Shown here: positions 1 to 8,935 of the stretch, piece by piece
Position numbering within the stretch: the stretch's first letter is position 1
How the letters are laid out: every line of letters starts with the position of its first letter
NCBI GenBank assembly: GCA_000818945.1
Contig: KN805427.1
Location: 10,015 to 53,460, forward strand
Source: Schizochytrium sp. CCTCC M209059
Lineage: Eukaryota; Sar; Bigyra; Thraustochytrida; Thraustochytriidae
Direction: 5' to 3'
Length of the DNA stretch: 43,446 bases
The notes under the pieces: generated by a model
Seen by the model: the letters and a program-made list of their open reading frames with translations, nothing else
What the model was told of the DNA's origin: nothing
Databases searched by the model: none
Translations under genes and position numbers: made by a program

Positions 1-1467
1 CCCGCCCGCCAGAGCAATACAGAAATCGCGCTGTCTCAAAAATAATAAAAAAGCAAAACAAGCATCATGGCACGCCGGCACAAAGATAAGAGACACACAC
101 ACCGCGCGGGAACACCTACCACCACACCAGAACGGAACAAGAGAACATCGCAGCTGGGTGGACGCTAAGCCATCGTCGCACGCGCCAGTGGCATGAACTG
201 CCGTGCGGTACTCCTGGGACTACAGACAGTAGTACTACGTAGTATACTTAGTAGTCACACAGTCAGAGAGTCAGACGGCCAGACAATGAGGCTCTCGTTC
301 GCGCAAGTTCTTCACCGGCGCCCGGAGCAGGGCGGTCGCTTCGTGCGAGTCGAGGCGCACTTGTCCTGCATGGGCATCGTTCAATCATCGTCGACGACGA
401 AATGATGATCGATCGACATACATCCCCGCCGCATCACAGAAACCAACCAACACCAACAACCTTGGTGAATAACGCCCATGATAGCCTGAAAAGCGAACGA
501 CGAGAGGAAAATGCAAGATTGCGGTTTGCGCGGTCTGCCTGCGAGGCCGCGGCGGCGCTTCACGATGGGACCATGATGCGGCGCGCGAGGACGCCCTCCT
601 CGCGCCGGCGCCGCGTCGTCAGGCCCGCGCGCAGGGCCGCTCAGACGGCGCCGGCGCGGGCGGCAGCGGCGGGCCAGCAGACAGAGAGAGTCCTCGGGCG
701 CGGCGCGGCGGTGATATCGTACCAAAAGTACGCAAGCGGGGCCGGGAGGGAGGGAGGGAGGGAGGGCCGCGGGCGCGAACGCCGCGTTCCGAGGCCGCCT
801 TCAACGGCGCGAGGAGGGCGCGGAAAGAAAAGGCGAGGCTCGCCGCGCTGCTGCTGCCAGTGGTTACAGTTAGCGAGCGCGTCCCGCCCCGCTCGCGTTC
901 TCTCCTTCCTCTTCCTCTTCTTTTTTTCTGCCACCTTGCTCTGGCAGTGGTGCAGGTTGATCGATCGATGGCACGGCCAGTGTTTCTTCTTTCTTTCTCT
1001 CGCCTGCCTGCCTTCTTTCTCTGAAGGGGAGGAAAGAAAAGAAGGAGAAGAAAGGAACGAAGGAGAGGGAGGCGCAGGACCGAGCGGCGGTCGAGCAGAT
1101 CCGCATCGACGCGAGCGAGGAGCAGCAGCAGCAGCAGCAGTACGTGCAGACGGGGAGGGAGCGAGGGGGCGAGGCAGGCAGGGAGGGAGGGAGCGAGGCA
1201 AGGAGACGCCCAGGCGCGCGCGCGAGACCGAAGACGCGCCGCTTTGGGACGTCGCACGAGCATTGTTATCTTTCGATCTATCCATTGGGTGGACGGATGA
1301 ATGCCGTGAGGCTCGGACGCGAACGGGAAAGGCGTCACGAAAGCGAAGATTGACCTGGAGAGAATGGACGTGTGCTGACTGACGGACGGACGGGGGAAAC
1401 GAACGATCGATCGAACGAATGAACGAATGAACAATAGACGAAACAGACAACCAACCCCAAAACAACC
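1..1467. other. Upstream region of the formaldehyde dehydrogenase gene; no gene recognised
   Basis: This stretch is GC-rich, with purine-rich and tetranucleotide runs such as GGGA repeats near 748-764 and CAG repeats near 1122-1139. Long open frames exist on both strands, but they encode Arg/Ala/Ser-rich low-complexity protein with no recognisable domain, as expected by chance in GC-rich DNA. The last 80 bases before the downstream ATG are AC-rich with GAAC/GAAT repeats and look like a 5' leader. No RNA gene was seen. Confidence 0.5.
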
Positions 1468-2661
1468 ATGACGGACTACACCCCCCCCGAGTTCAAGAAG
1501 CCCACCGGCGAGACCGAGGGCAAGACTATTACCTGCAAGGCCGCCATCGCCTTTGAGGCCAACCAGCCCCTCCAGGTCTGCGACGTTGAGGTCGCCCCTC
1601 CCCAGGAAGGCGAGGTCCGCATCAAGATCGCCGCCGCCGCTCTCTGCCACACTGACGCCTACACCCTGAGTGGCCAGGACCCCGAGGGCCTCTTCCCCTG
1701 CATTCTCGGCCACGAGGCCGCCGGTGTCGTCGAGTCCGTCGGACCCGGCGTGACCTCGGTCAAGCCCGGCGACCATGTCATCCCGTGCTACCAGGCCAAC
1801 TGCGGCGAGTGCGAGTTCTGCAAGCACCCCCGCTCGAACCTCTGCTCGGCCGTGCGCAAGTGGACCGGCAACGGTGTCATGAAGAGCGACGAGAAGACCC
1901 GCTTCACCTACGAGGGCAAGCCCATCTACCACTTCATGGGTACCTCCACCTTTTCCCAGTACACGGTCGTGCACGAGGTCGCTGTCGCCAAGATCGACGA
2001 CAAGGCCAAGCTCGACAGTGCCTGCCTCCTCGGCTGCGGTGTCAGCACCGGCTGGGGCGCCGTCTGGAACGTCGTTGATGTGCACGAGGGTGCCACCGCC
2101 GCCGTCTTTGGCATTGGCGCCGTCGGCCTTGCCTGCATTGAGGCCCTCAAGATCAAGGGCGCCAAGCAGATCATCGCCGTCGATATTAACTCCAACAAGT
2201 TCGAGTTCGCCAAGCAGTGGGGCGCCACTGACTGCGTCAACCCCAACGACTACGACAAGCCCATCCAGGAGGTCATTGTCGAGATGAACGGTGGTGTCGA
2301 CTTTTCCTTTGAGTGCATTGGCAACGTCCAGGTCATGCGTGCCGCCCTCGAGTGCTGCCACAAGGGCTGGGGTGAGAGCGTCGTCATTGGCGTCGCCGCT
2401 TCGGGCAAGGAGATTGCCACCCGCCCCTTCCAGCTCGTCACTGGCCGTGTCTGGCGCGGTTCCGCCTTTGGCATGTGGAAGTCCCGCCAGCAGGTCCCTG
2501 GTCTCGTCGACCGCATGACTTCGGGCGAGCTCGATGTGCAAAAGTACATTACCCACCAGAAGTCCTTTGCCGATATTAACGACGCTTTCGAGACCCTCAA
2601 GCGCGGCGACTGCCTGCGCTGCGTCCTCTACTTTGACGAGGAGGATGACGCCCGTCTTTAA
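1468..2661 (+). CDS. S-(hydroxymethyl)glutathione dehydrogenase / class III alcohol dehydrogenase
   Basis: This zinc- and NAD-dependent enzyme oxidises S-hydroxymethylglutathione in cytosolic formaldehyde detoxification, and class III enzymes also reduce S-nitrosoglutathione. The 397-residue product has the medium-chain dehydrogenase layout. Catalytic zinc ligands are C60 and the GHE motif at 81-83. The structural zinc lobe has cysteines at 112, 115, 118 and 126. A Rossmann loop GIGAVG follows near residue 215. The N-terminus is about 20 residues longer than the usual ~375-residue enzyme and lacks an obvious targeting signal. The ATG sits in a good context (AACAACCATGA) at the first codon of the conserved frame. 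No introns are present. Class III is preferred over other ADH classes because the whole sequence reads like the ADH5/FrmA group. Confidence 0.96.
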   Translation: MTDYTPPEFKKPTGETEGKTITCKAAIAFEANQPLQVCDVEVAPPQEGEVRIKIAAAALCHTDAYTLSGQDPEGLFPCILGHEAAGVVESVGPGVTSVKPGDHVIPCYQANCGECEFCKHPRSNLCSAVRKWTGNGVMKSDEKTRFTYEGKPIYHFMGTSTFSQYTVVHEVAVAKIDDKAKLDSACLLGCGVSTGWGAVWNVVDVHEGATAAVFGIGAVGLACIEALKIKGAKQIIAVDINSNKFEFAKQWGATDCVNPNDYDKPIQEVIVEMNGGVDFSFECIGNVQVMRAALECCHKGWGESVVIGVAASGKEIATRPFQLVTGRVWRGSAFGMWKSRQQVPGLVDRMTSGELDVQKYITHQKSFADINDAFETLKRGDCLRCVLYFDEEDDARL

Positions 2662-2765
2662 GCATATTATTCTGCGCGAATTGTGCAACCAACAGCAGTA
2701 GATTGAATGAATGATGAACGAAGAGTGCTTGATGACGAATGACTTGTTTGCTTGCTTGCTAGCTA

Positions 2766-2797
<32 letters not shown>

Positions 2798-3396
2798 GCT
2801 TGATTATTTGATTGATTAGATGATGGCTTGGTTGAGATCGACTTGATTGACTACGTCAGGCGCAGCGACCGCCAGCTTGCTTGAGATGACTGATGAGATA
2901 AACTTTATTCAATTCTCTCTCTCTCTCTCCTCTGCTGCAATGATAATCATTATTGATGATTTCGTAGGCCTATTATAATGATCGGCTGCTGCTCGCGCGG
3001 CGGCCATCAACAACATTTGGGCCGCATCCTCTCACATCTCTGTCAGTCTCAGCAACCACAAGAAGCACATGAGCAAGCCGTCGAACCCGACCGAACGAGC
3101 AGCCGCAGCCACAGCCGCGAGGCGTGACACTGAAGTAGTACTTTTTCGCGCCTGCGCAACGCAAGTTGTGCAGCACCGCAGCTGTCGGCAACGTCGCCTC
3201 CCTTTCTCCCCTTTCTACCACCAGTGATTCACAGTGAGTGAGCGCGGAATGGTGACGTTTGACGCGGCGGCGCAGCACAGCACAGACCTTCGTGCCCGGC
3301 GCCAGAACCTGAAGTCAATTGGAATTCGTTCCCGCAAGGAGGAGGAGGAGGAGGAGGGAGAGGAGGAGGCGGAGGAGTGAAGGGGGGCCTGGCACA
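2662..3396. other. Intergenic: 3' flank of the dehydrogenase and promoter of the YeiH-like gene
   Basis: The stretch is AT-richer than the neighbouring coding DNA. It carries a CTTG microsatellite (2744-2802), a CT run near 2919-2931, one copy of the palindrome TAGGCCTA (2965-2972) and a GGA/GGAG purine tract just before the next gene. No convincing coding frame was found. Confidence 0.5.
2744..2802. repeat. CTTG tetranucleotide microsatellite, slightly interrupted
   Basis: CTTG units are broken by one AGCTAG interruption and one TACTTG variant. The tract lies about 85 bases after the dehydrogenase stop codon, probably in its 3' UTR or just beyond. It is the same unit, read on the other strand, as the CAAG tracts at 18681, 22684 and 36835. 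Confidence 0.9.
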
Positions 3397-4728
3397 ATGC
3401 TCGCCGCGCGTGGACTCGCGAGGAGACGCGGCCTGGACTCGCGCGCCCTTGCGCGCGTGCAGACCGTGCTCGACTGCGGCGCGAGACTTGAGAGCGACGA
3501 TGAGCAGCACCGACGAGGCCGTCTGCCTGGCGCCGCGCGGGCTCAGAGCTCCGTCGCCAAGCTCGCGCCGGGCGTCGCGGCTTCGGCCGTAGTCATGCAG
3601 GGAGGCTTCATGGGCGCAGAGTACCTGGGCCAAGGCCTGCTGGCCCTGCAGGGTATCTCGGGCGCGAGTCCCATTTCAGGCATTCCCGTCGCCATTCTGC
3701 TCGGCATGGCCATTAAAAACACCGTTGGCGTGCCTTCGCAGCTCGAGGACGGCATCAAGTTTGCCACCAAGCCCGTCCTCCAGGCCGGTATCGTTTGCGT
3801 TGGCGCCAAGCTCAGTGCTGTTGACCTCGTCACCACCGGCCTCGTTGGCCTGCCAGCCGTCGTGACCAGTATTGGCGTTGGCCTCACCTTCATCCCCTGG
3901 CTTGGCAACAAGATGGGTCTTCCGGCCAAGATGAGCTCCCTCATCGCCGCCGGTACGTCCATCTGCGGCGTCACGGCCATTACGGCGCTCTCGCCCGCCA
4001 TCAAGGCCTCGCAGCAGGACACCAGCTTCGCCGTCGCCAACGTTGTCGCTTTCGGCACCATCGGCATGCTTGTTTACCCTTATGTTGCGCACGCCATTAT
4101 TCCCTCGAGCCATGCCATTGGAATTGCCCTTGGACTCAGCGTCCATGACACGAGCCAGGTCATTGGCTGCGCCCTCTCCTACTCGACTGTCTTTGGCGAC
4201 GAAGAGGTTCTCAAGGTGGCCACCGTCACAAAGCTCACGCGCAATCTTTTTCTGGCTGGTGTGATCCCTGGCTTGACCTACATGACAGCGCGTAGCGAAA
4301 GCCAGCTGGCAGCTGCTGCTGCTGCAAAGGAAAACCCTGGAGCCGCCGCTACCCTCGAGGCTCCATCAAGCCTCGTTCCGTCTTTCGCCGAGGTGAAAAA
4401 GTACTTTCCTGGTTTCGTCGCTGGCTTTGTGGGCATGAGTGCACTCCGTACTGTTGGCGACATGACGCTTGCAAGCGACACAGCGGCTGCCTTTGGTGTT
4501 TTTGACGCTGACACCTGGAAGACTCTGACCAAGTTTGTTGGCAACGAACTTGGATCGCACTACCTTTTGGGTACCGCCATGGCCGGTGTTGGTCTCAGTA
4601 CCTCGGCAAGTGCACTGCGTGGTGTCGGCATCAAACCCTTCATCGTGGGTCTTGCCGGAGCTGGCGCCGTCGGCGCCACGGGCTTCTCCACCGCGCTCAT
4701 TCTGCACCATGTCTTCCATCTTGCCTAA
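3397..4728 (+). CDS. YeiH/UPF0324-family membrane transporter with possible organelle presequence
   Basis: This is a multi-spanning membrane protein of the bacterial YeiH/UPF0324 family, annotated as putative sulfate exporters; the substrate is not firmly established. From the ATG at 3397 the product is 443 residues. The first ~50 residues are rich in Arg, Ala and Leu with almost no acids at the very start, like a mitochondrial or plastid presequence, and the membrane region begins near residue 70. Family hallmarks are the segment beginning GIPVAILLGMAIKNT and the motif GTSICGVTAITALSPAI followed by a hydrophobic helix. A hydrophilic Ala-rich linker near residues 295-325 separates the last helices. 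The frame is open upstream to 3319, but that part is Arg-only low complexity and the 3397 ATG has a better context (GGCACAATGC). The gene is uninterrupted. The family is mainly prokaryotic, so transfer into this lineage is possible. Confidence 0.82.
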   Translation: MLAARGLARRRGLDSRALARVQTVLDCGARLESDDEQHRRGRLPGAARAQSSVAKLAPGVAASAVVMQGGFMGAEYLGQGLLALQGISGASPISGIPVAILLGMAIKNTVGVPSQLEDGIKFATKPVLQAGIVCVGAKLSAVDLVTTGLVGLPAVVTSIGVGLTFIPWLGNKMGLPAKMSSLIAAGTSICGVTAITALSPAIKASQQDTSFAVANVVAFGTIGMLVYPYVAHAIIPSSHAIGIALGLSVHDTSQVIGCALSYSTVFGDEEVLKVATVTKLTRNLFLAGVIPGLTYMTARSESQLAAAAAAKENPGAAATLEAPSSLVPSFAEVKKYFPGFVAGFVGMSALRTVGDMTLASDTAAAFGVFDADTWKTLTKFVGNELGSHYLLGTAMAGVGLSTSASALRGVGIKPFIVGLAGAGAVGATGFSTALILHHVFHLA

Positions 4729-4969
4729 TTTTATGCTATTTCCTTTTGCTAATTGATGAACTATTCAAGCAAACAAATCTTCCCTTTTTTCTTTTTCTTT
4801 ACCGTATGCATATCTCGATCACTGCAGCAATTTTCACCTTTACCTGCATCCTCATCAACTTTAGCAGCAGTAGCAAGCAGGTGGATATTCTTATGACTAA
4901 AAGGTAACATCGAAACGATCACTAAATACATTTTTCACTACGAGAAATAAAGTGGAATCGCTAACCTAA

Positions 4970-6085
4970 CTACACGCGAGCAAGGCCCGCTGGAGCACTA
5001 GCATATGCGACGTCTGCTTCGTCTCCGGACGGGTCTTCTACCTCAGCCCGCTGTTCATGCATCTTTTGCTCCGCATTGATTGTTGCTTCTTCCGCGTTCG
5101 ACGCTTGGCCTGCGCATGGCAATGATGACAGACGCAGTGGTAGCATTCGGAAGCCAGCGGCGCCGACAAAGACGAGAACAACGCCAACAATGCGCAAGGG
5201 CGTAGCGGAAATTGAGTTGGACGCAAAAAGGCCAAAGACATCAATAAAGAGAGACATAAAGAGCTGGCCAAACACGACAAAAACCACAAAGAGACCAACA
5301 CCAAGAATTGGGGCGAGAGATACGCTTGCTACAACGTACAAGACCCCCAGGACGCCGCCAAACCACATAAAAGGTTCCGATTCACTCACGTGCACGTCAG
5401 CGAGGCCGCGTCCTTTGACGCCGACAGAGATCCCCCAAATGGTCAAAATGTACAGTGTACCAACGCTAAAGGATATAAGCGCAGTCCGGTGTGGCAAGGT
5501 GCCGAAACGGATCGTAAGTGAGCTATTGATGGGCGCCTGGATGGCCATCAGGCATCCCGAAGCAAAGGACAACAGCACGAATCCCACAAGCTTGCCGACT
5601 CCAAGCGCCACGTCGACCTTGTCCACAATGGCAAGAACTGCGCCCACCAAGACAACGACCGTTGAGCCTACGCGCCACACCGTCACGGGCTGGCGTCGGA
5701 GGTCTAAAAAGGCAATGTGGTCGAGGACGAGGCTCGTGATGATTTGTCCCGCCACCACGGAGCAGAAGAAGAGCCCGTACCCGAGTTTTGGGCCCAAAAA
5801 TGTCCCTGCGCAAATGTAGCACACGCCAATGCTCCCGCCTGTGCACCAGTGCCACCAGTACAATGGTTTCGGGTTGGGCCCCTTATCGCGTGGTTCTTGT
5901 CCCAGCTTAAAGGGCACCAGGAGGAGGAGCGTAGCCACGCCCACCAGGAAACTCACCAGCGAGGCCATGAGGCCGCTCCCCAGCGGCACGGCCAGCGCGC
6001 CGTTCATGGCGCTCTGGATCGCGAGGCCCGCGCCCGAGCCCAGGGCGGCCGCCATGCCTAGCAGCTTGCTCGTCGCGCTGCTCAT
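4970..6085 (-). CDS. YdcZ-type (DUF606) DMT-superfamily transporter, internally duplicated, copy 1
   Basis: A 371-residue integral membrane protein with about ten hydrophobic segments. It reads as two homologous halves: residues ~8-160 and ~165-315 each begin with a Gly/Ala-rich helix containing a QSAMN or QAPIN motif and contain a GxGLFF/GxGLFV helix followed by VxGQ. This matches the YdcZ/DUF606 branch of the drug/metabolite transporter superfamily. In many bacteria that family is encoded as single ~150-residue units, so this is a tandem fusion. The last ~50 residues are hydrophilic and acidic. The substrate cannot be inferred. A paralogue in the same orientation follows at 7213-8262, so the pair looks like a local gene duplication. 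The start is the first ATG of the conserved frame. Confidence 0.82.
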   Translation of the reverse strand: MSSATSKLLGMAAALGSGAGLAIQSAMNGALAVPLGSGLMASLVSFLVGVATLLLLVPFKLGQEPRDKGPNPKPLYWWHWCTGGSIGVCYICAGTFLGPKLGYGLFFCSVVAGQIITSLVLDHIAFLDLRRQPVTVWRVGSTVVVLVGAVLAIVDKVDVALGVGKLVGFVLLSFASGCLMAIQAPINSSLTIRFGTLPHRTALISFSVGTLYILTIWGISVGVKGRGLADVHVSESEPFMWFGGVLGVLYVVASVSLAPILGVGLFVVFVVFGQLFMSLFIDVFGLFASNSISATPLRIVGVVLVFVGAAGFRMLPLRLSSLPCAGQASNAEEATINAEQKMHEQRAEVEDPSGDEADVAYASAPAGLARV

Positions 6086-7212
6086 GGTCGCCTCGCGGCC
6101 CGTCGCTTCGACGACTGGCTGGTCAAGAGCGGTCGGTGCCTGGGCTTTCCGACCACGCCGCGCTGCTCAGACCGGGCTGGCAAAGGTCGCGCGACGGCAA
6201 GCCTCTGCGTGCCAAGGCCCGACGCAAGCGAGCGTGCGGGCGGGCGAGAGGGCGTGTCTCGTCTCGTGTCTCGTCTCGTTCGGGGTCTGCACGTGCTCGC
6301 CAGTCTCGCTCTCGAAGCTCGGCCTGCCGCCTCGCGCGGGTTCTCGCGCGCTCGCGGGTTCTCGAGGGCTCGCAATGAGGTAGGTCTCCAACTTCATGAC
6401 ACGCCGCGGCGGCGCGACGTCGTCGGTCTCAAGGTCCAGCGGGGCCAGAACGAGGAGAATAAGAAGAGAACGGACCGCGCGCAAGAGTCCGAGTCAGGAG
6501 CGAACCCGGCGGTGGGAACCTACGAGTCGCTCGGCCTCCGGTGGTGTGGCTGCCGGCTTGCACTGCTTGCACTGCTTGCACTGCTTGCGCTGCTCGCGCT
6601 GCTTGCGCTGCTCGCGCTGCTTGCTTGGGCGTTTCTGCAGCTCGAAAGGGCGACGGCGGAGGACGACACTCGTTTTGGATTGCGACTGCGTGGCGTGGCG
6701 TGGCAAGAATCGCGGAAATGGGGGCGGCTTGAGCTCGGACAAAGAAAGAGATTGCCTGTGAGTACGTGGCCAAAGAAAGGCAAAAGGTAAGGCGTGCTTC
6801 GAGACTACGACCGTGAGTGAATGCAAGCTTGACCAACGAGCCAGCTTGTTCGAGCGCGGGCGAACTTTCGCTACTTTTCGCCTCCCACTATGAAACAAAC
6901 GTAGAAAGGATCGAGTGGCAAGACGAGTAATGAGACAAAAGAGAAACTCTGACGTCGATAATGATAAGTGAAAAAGCCAACTTTGTTCGCTCGCGCCAGT
7001 GCGCTGGATGTCAAGACACGCGCAATCCGCACGTAGGCCGTTACCGGCAAACAAGAATTGAACTCTCAATCTATAAAATATTACAATTGTTTGATTGGCT
7101 GACTGACGGAAGGAAGGAAGGAAGGAAAGAATGAGGGAGAGAGAGGGAGAGAGAAAGAGAACTTGACAAAGCGAAGAATGATATATCACACCAGCGCAGT
7201 TCGCTCGTCTGA
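6086..7212. other. Intergenic: promoter of DMT copy 1 and 3' flank of DMT copy 2
   Basis: This is about 1.1 kb with no supported gene. It holds a GC-rich part with TCTCG repeats (6255-6290), a 9-bp minisatellite (6554-6625) and a GGAA microsatellite (7106-7128). Open frames across the minisatellite give Leu/Ala or Cys/Thr repeats and are not credible genes. Confidence 0.5.
6554..6625. repeat. 9-bp minisatellite, eight units
   Basis: There are eight consecutive 9-bp units of the form CTGCTTGCA/G or CTGCTCGCG, the first being CGGCTTGCA. The unit contains CTTG, the core of the tetranucleotide microsatellites elsewhere in the window. It lies about 470 bases upstream of the DMT copy 1 start codon. 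Confidence 0.9.
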
Positions 7213-8262
7213 CTAAACGCGCGCAACCTCATAAGACTGAACCTCGTCAAACGAAGCGGACGATGGGGCCTGTGGATCTGGCACAGCCGTGGCTGGTTTC
7301 GTCATTTGGAAAAACCGAAGTGGCGAAAGACGAAAACTTGCAGCGCCGAGGAAAACTAGTAGAACACCGACGATCCGCATGACTGAGACTGGAATGATCG
7401 TCGACGAAAACAAGCCAAAGGTATCGATCACGAGCGACATGAGCAGCTGGCCGGCGATCACAGAAACGAAAAACCAGGCAATGCCGAGCACAGGCGCAAG
7501 CGCCACCGAGCACACAAGATAAAAAGCGCCATAGACGCCACCAAGAAATTGCCAGCTCTTCGTGGCGTCCATGTTTACATTGTCCAGACCATCACCACGA
7601 ATACCTACAGAAATGCCCCAGACCGTGCCAACACTCACGCAACCTACACAAAAGCCCAGCAAAGACGTTCGATGAGGCAGTGTACCCATACGGATCGTAA
7701 AGGCATTATTTACGGGCACCTGAAGAGCTAGCAAACAGCCCCCAACAAAGCTCAGGATAACGTATCCTACCACACGTCCCACACTGATCCCGGAAACGTC
7801 TACCTTGTCCGCTACGGCAAGCATTGCCCCGGTCAAGACAACAAACATCGAGCCACAGCGCCATAGCGTTGCAGGCTGCCGTCGTAGGCCCATAAAGGCA
7901 ATGTGGTCCACAAACAAACTCATCAAAAGTTGACCAGCAATGACTGACGCATAAAACAGCCCATATCCGAGCTTCGGGCCCATGAAGGTCCCCGTCGTGA
8001 CAAAAAATGCCGCAATAAAGCCGCCACAAACCCAAAACCACCATCGTACAGGCTTGGATACTGCGTCCTGTTTGCGTCGGATTTGCCCGAGCGTAAAAGG
8101 AAAGATAAGCACCAGCGAGGCCACTCCGCCCATGAACGAAAAAAAGGAGGCCATCAGACCACTATCCAGCGGCACAGCCAGCGCTGCATTCGTGGCGCTC
8201 TGTATCGCAAGACAGGCTCCCGAGACCACCGCTGCAAGAACTCCTGCTACTGTCGCAAGCAT
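7213..8262 (-). CDS. YdcZ-type (DUF606) DMT-superfamily transporter, internally duplicated, copy 2
   Basis: A 349-residue paralogue of the preceding transporter with the same two-half architecture. An N-terminal QSATNAALAVPL motif corresponds to QSAMNGALAVPL in copy 1. The GPKLGYGLFYASVIAGQ helix and its second-half counterpart GIAWFFVSVIAGQ are conserved, and both copies end in the dipeptide RV. About ten membrane segments are predicted from hydrophobicity. Codon use here is less extreme in GC than in copy 1, so the two genes have diverged in composition as well as sequence. Substrate unknown. The start is the first ATG (8260-8262), immediately after the hydrophilic leader. Confidence 0.82.
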   Translation of the reverse strand: MLATVAGVLAAVVSGACLAIQSATNAALAVPLDSGLMASFFSFMGGVASLVLIFPFTLGQIRRKQDAVSKPVRWWFWVCGGFIAAFFVTTGTFMGPKLGYGLFYASVIAGQLLMSLFVDHIAFMGLRRQPATLWRCGSMFVVLTGAMLAVADKVDVSGISVGRVVGYVILSFVGGCLLALQVPVNNAFTIRMGTLPHRTSLLGFCVGCVSVGTVWGISVGIRGDGLDNVNMDATKSWQFLGGVYGAFYLVCSVALAPVLGIAWFFVSVIAGQLLMSLVIDTFGLFSSTIIPVSVMRIVGVLLVFLGAASFRLSPLRFFQMTKPATAVPDPQAPSSASFDEVQSYEVARV

Positions 8263-8517
8263 CCTTTTATACCATATACGTACCCAGCCACCGAGCGCGG
8301 CAACTTCCCCTCCTCGGCGGCGATATTACTCTGCTAGATGCCGCGTGAGCGAGAGCGCGTCGCCGTGGCGCGCCCAATCTGCAGGTGCCACCCGCCAGTC
8401 GCCGCCTTCACTCCGGTCATGCCGGAATGATCAAACTTTGCGCCGGCGCGAGCGCACCTTTCTCACCATTTAGTGATTGCTAGGCTGAAGACGCGCCCAA
8501 CTTTGGCCTTTTATGCC
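8263..8517. promoter_or_regulatory. Short divergent promoter between DMT copy 2 and the signal-anchor ORF
   Basis: These 255 bases separate the start of DMT copy 2 (-) from the ATG of the next ORF (+). I see no clear TATA box; the region is moderately GC-rich. Any promoter role follows only from its position. Confidence 0.3.
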
Positions 8518-8901
8518 ATGTCCCTCACTCTTATTGCATTGAAGTGGGGTTCGCTCACCGCGGCCAACTGCTTTCGAGCGCAGGCTGCGACAAACCTCTC
8601 TTTGTCATCGCTAAGTAGCAGCAGCAGCGCCACGACTCCACCAGCAGTACCAGCGTCCGCGCCAACACCAGACGACTCAGCTCATGAACGGAGGCAGCAT
8701 TCCTTGGGTTTTCTGGAACGAGGAGTTCCTGAGACCATGGATACAGACGGTCCCTTGCAGGATAACGAAGAAAAGTATGCTTGGCAGAGGCGCATGGAGG
8801 GCGGCGAGGTGACAAAGTTCCTGCGTGTCTTTGTTGTTGCCGAGGGCAAGGCGGTGAGCAACGAAGGTCAAGGCGGTGAGCAACAAAGGTCAAGGCGGTG
8901 A
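8518..8901 (+). CDS. Hypothetical signal-anchor protein, probably truncated
   Basis: From the first ATG this frame encodes 127 residues. Residues ~1-20 are hydrophobic and resemble a signal peptide or type II membrane anchor. A Ser/Thr/Pro/Ala-rich stem (~25-55) follows, then a hydrophilic segment containing MDTDGPLQDNEEKYAWQRR. The frame runs into a 22-bp tandem repeat at 8848 and stops inside it. Because the unit is not a multiple of three, each copy changes the frame. A short anchor plus Ser/Thr-rich stem is typical of Golgi glycosyltransferases, which would make this the N-terminus of a larger, now broken gene. That is inference; no catalytic domain is visible here. It could also be a small secreted protein or chance ORF. 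Confidence 0.35.
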   Translation: MSLTLIALKWGSLTAANCFRAQAATNLSLSSLSSSSSATTPPAVPASAPTPDDSAHERRQHSLGFLERGVPETMDTDGPLQDNEEKYAWQRRMEGGEVTKFLRVFVVAEGKAVSNEGQGGEQQRSRR

Positions 8902-8935
8902 GCAACAAAGGTCAAGGCGGTGAGCAACAAAGGTC
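8848..8935. repeat. 22-bp tandem repeat, four copies
   Basis: Four head-to-tail copies begin AAGGCGGTGAGCAAC; the first differs from the other three at one base (CGAAGG versus CAAAGG). There are no spacers, so this is a minisatellite and not a CRISPR array. It overlaps the 3' end of the signal-anchor ORF and shifts its frame. Confidence 0.95.

Noticed and set aside
402..1382. A 326-codon plus-strand frame upstream of the dehydrogenase
   Set aside because: Arg/Ala/Ser-rich low complexity, no domain, purine-repeat-driven; looks like promoter DNA.
619..2688. A 689-codon minus-strand open frame antisense to the dehydrogenase
   Set aside because: It is antisense to a clearly real gene; strong third-position C/G bias removes stops on the opposite strand. 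No recognisable domain.
8848..8935. Regular 22-base repeats that might suggest a CRISPR array
   Set aside because: The units are directly adjacent without spacers and the genome is eukaryotic; it is a minisatellite.
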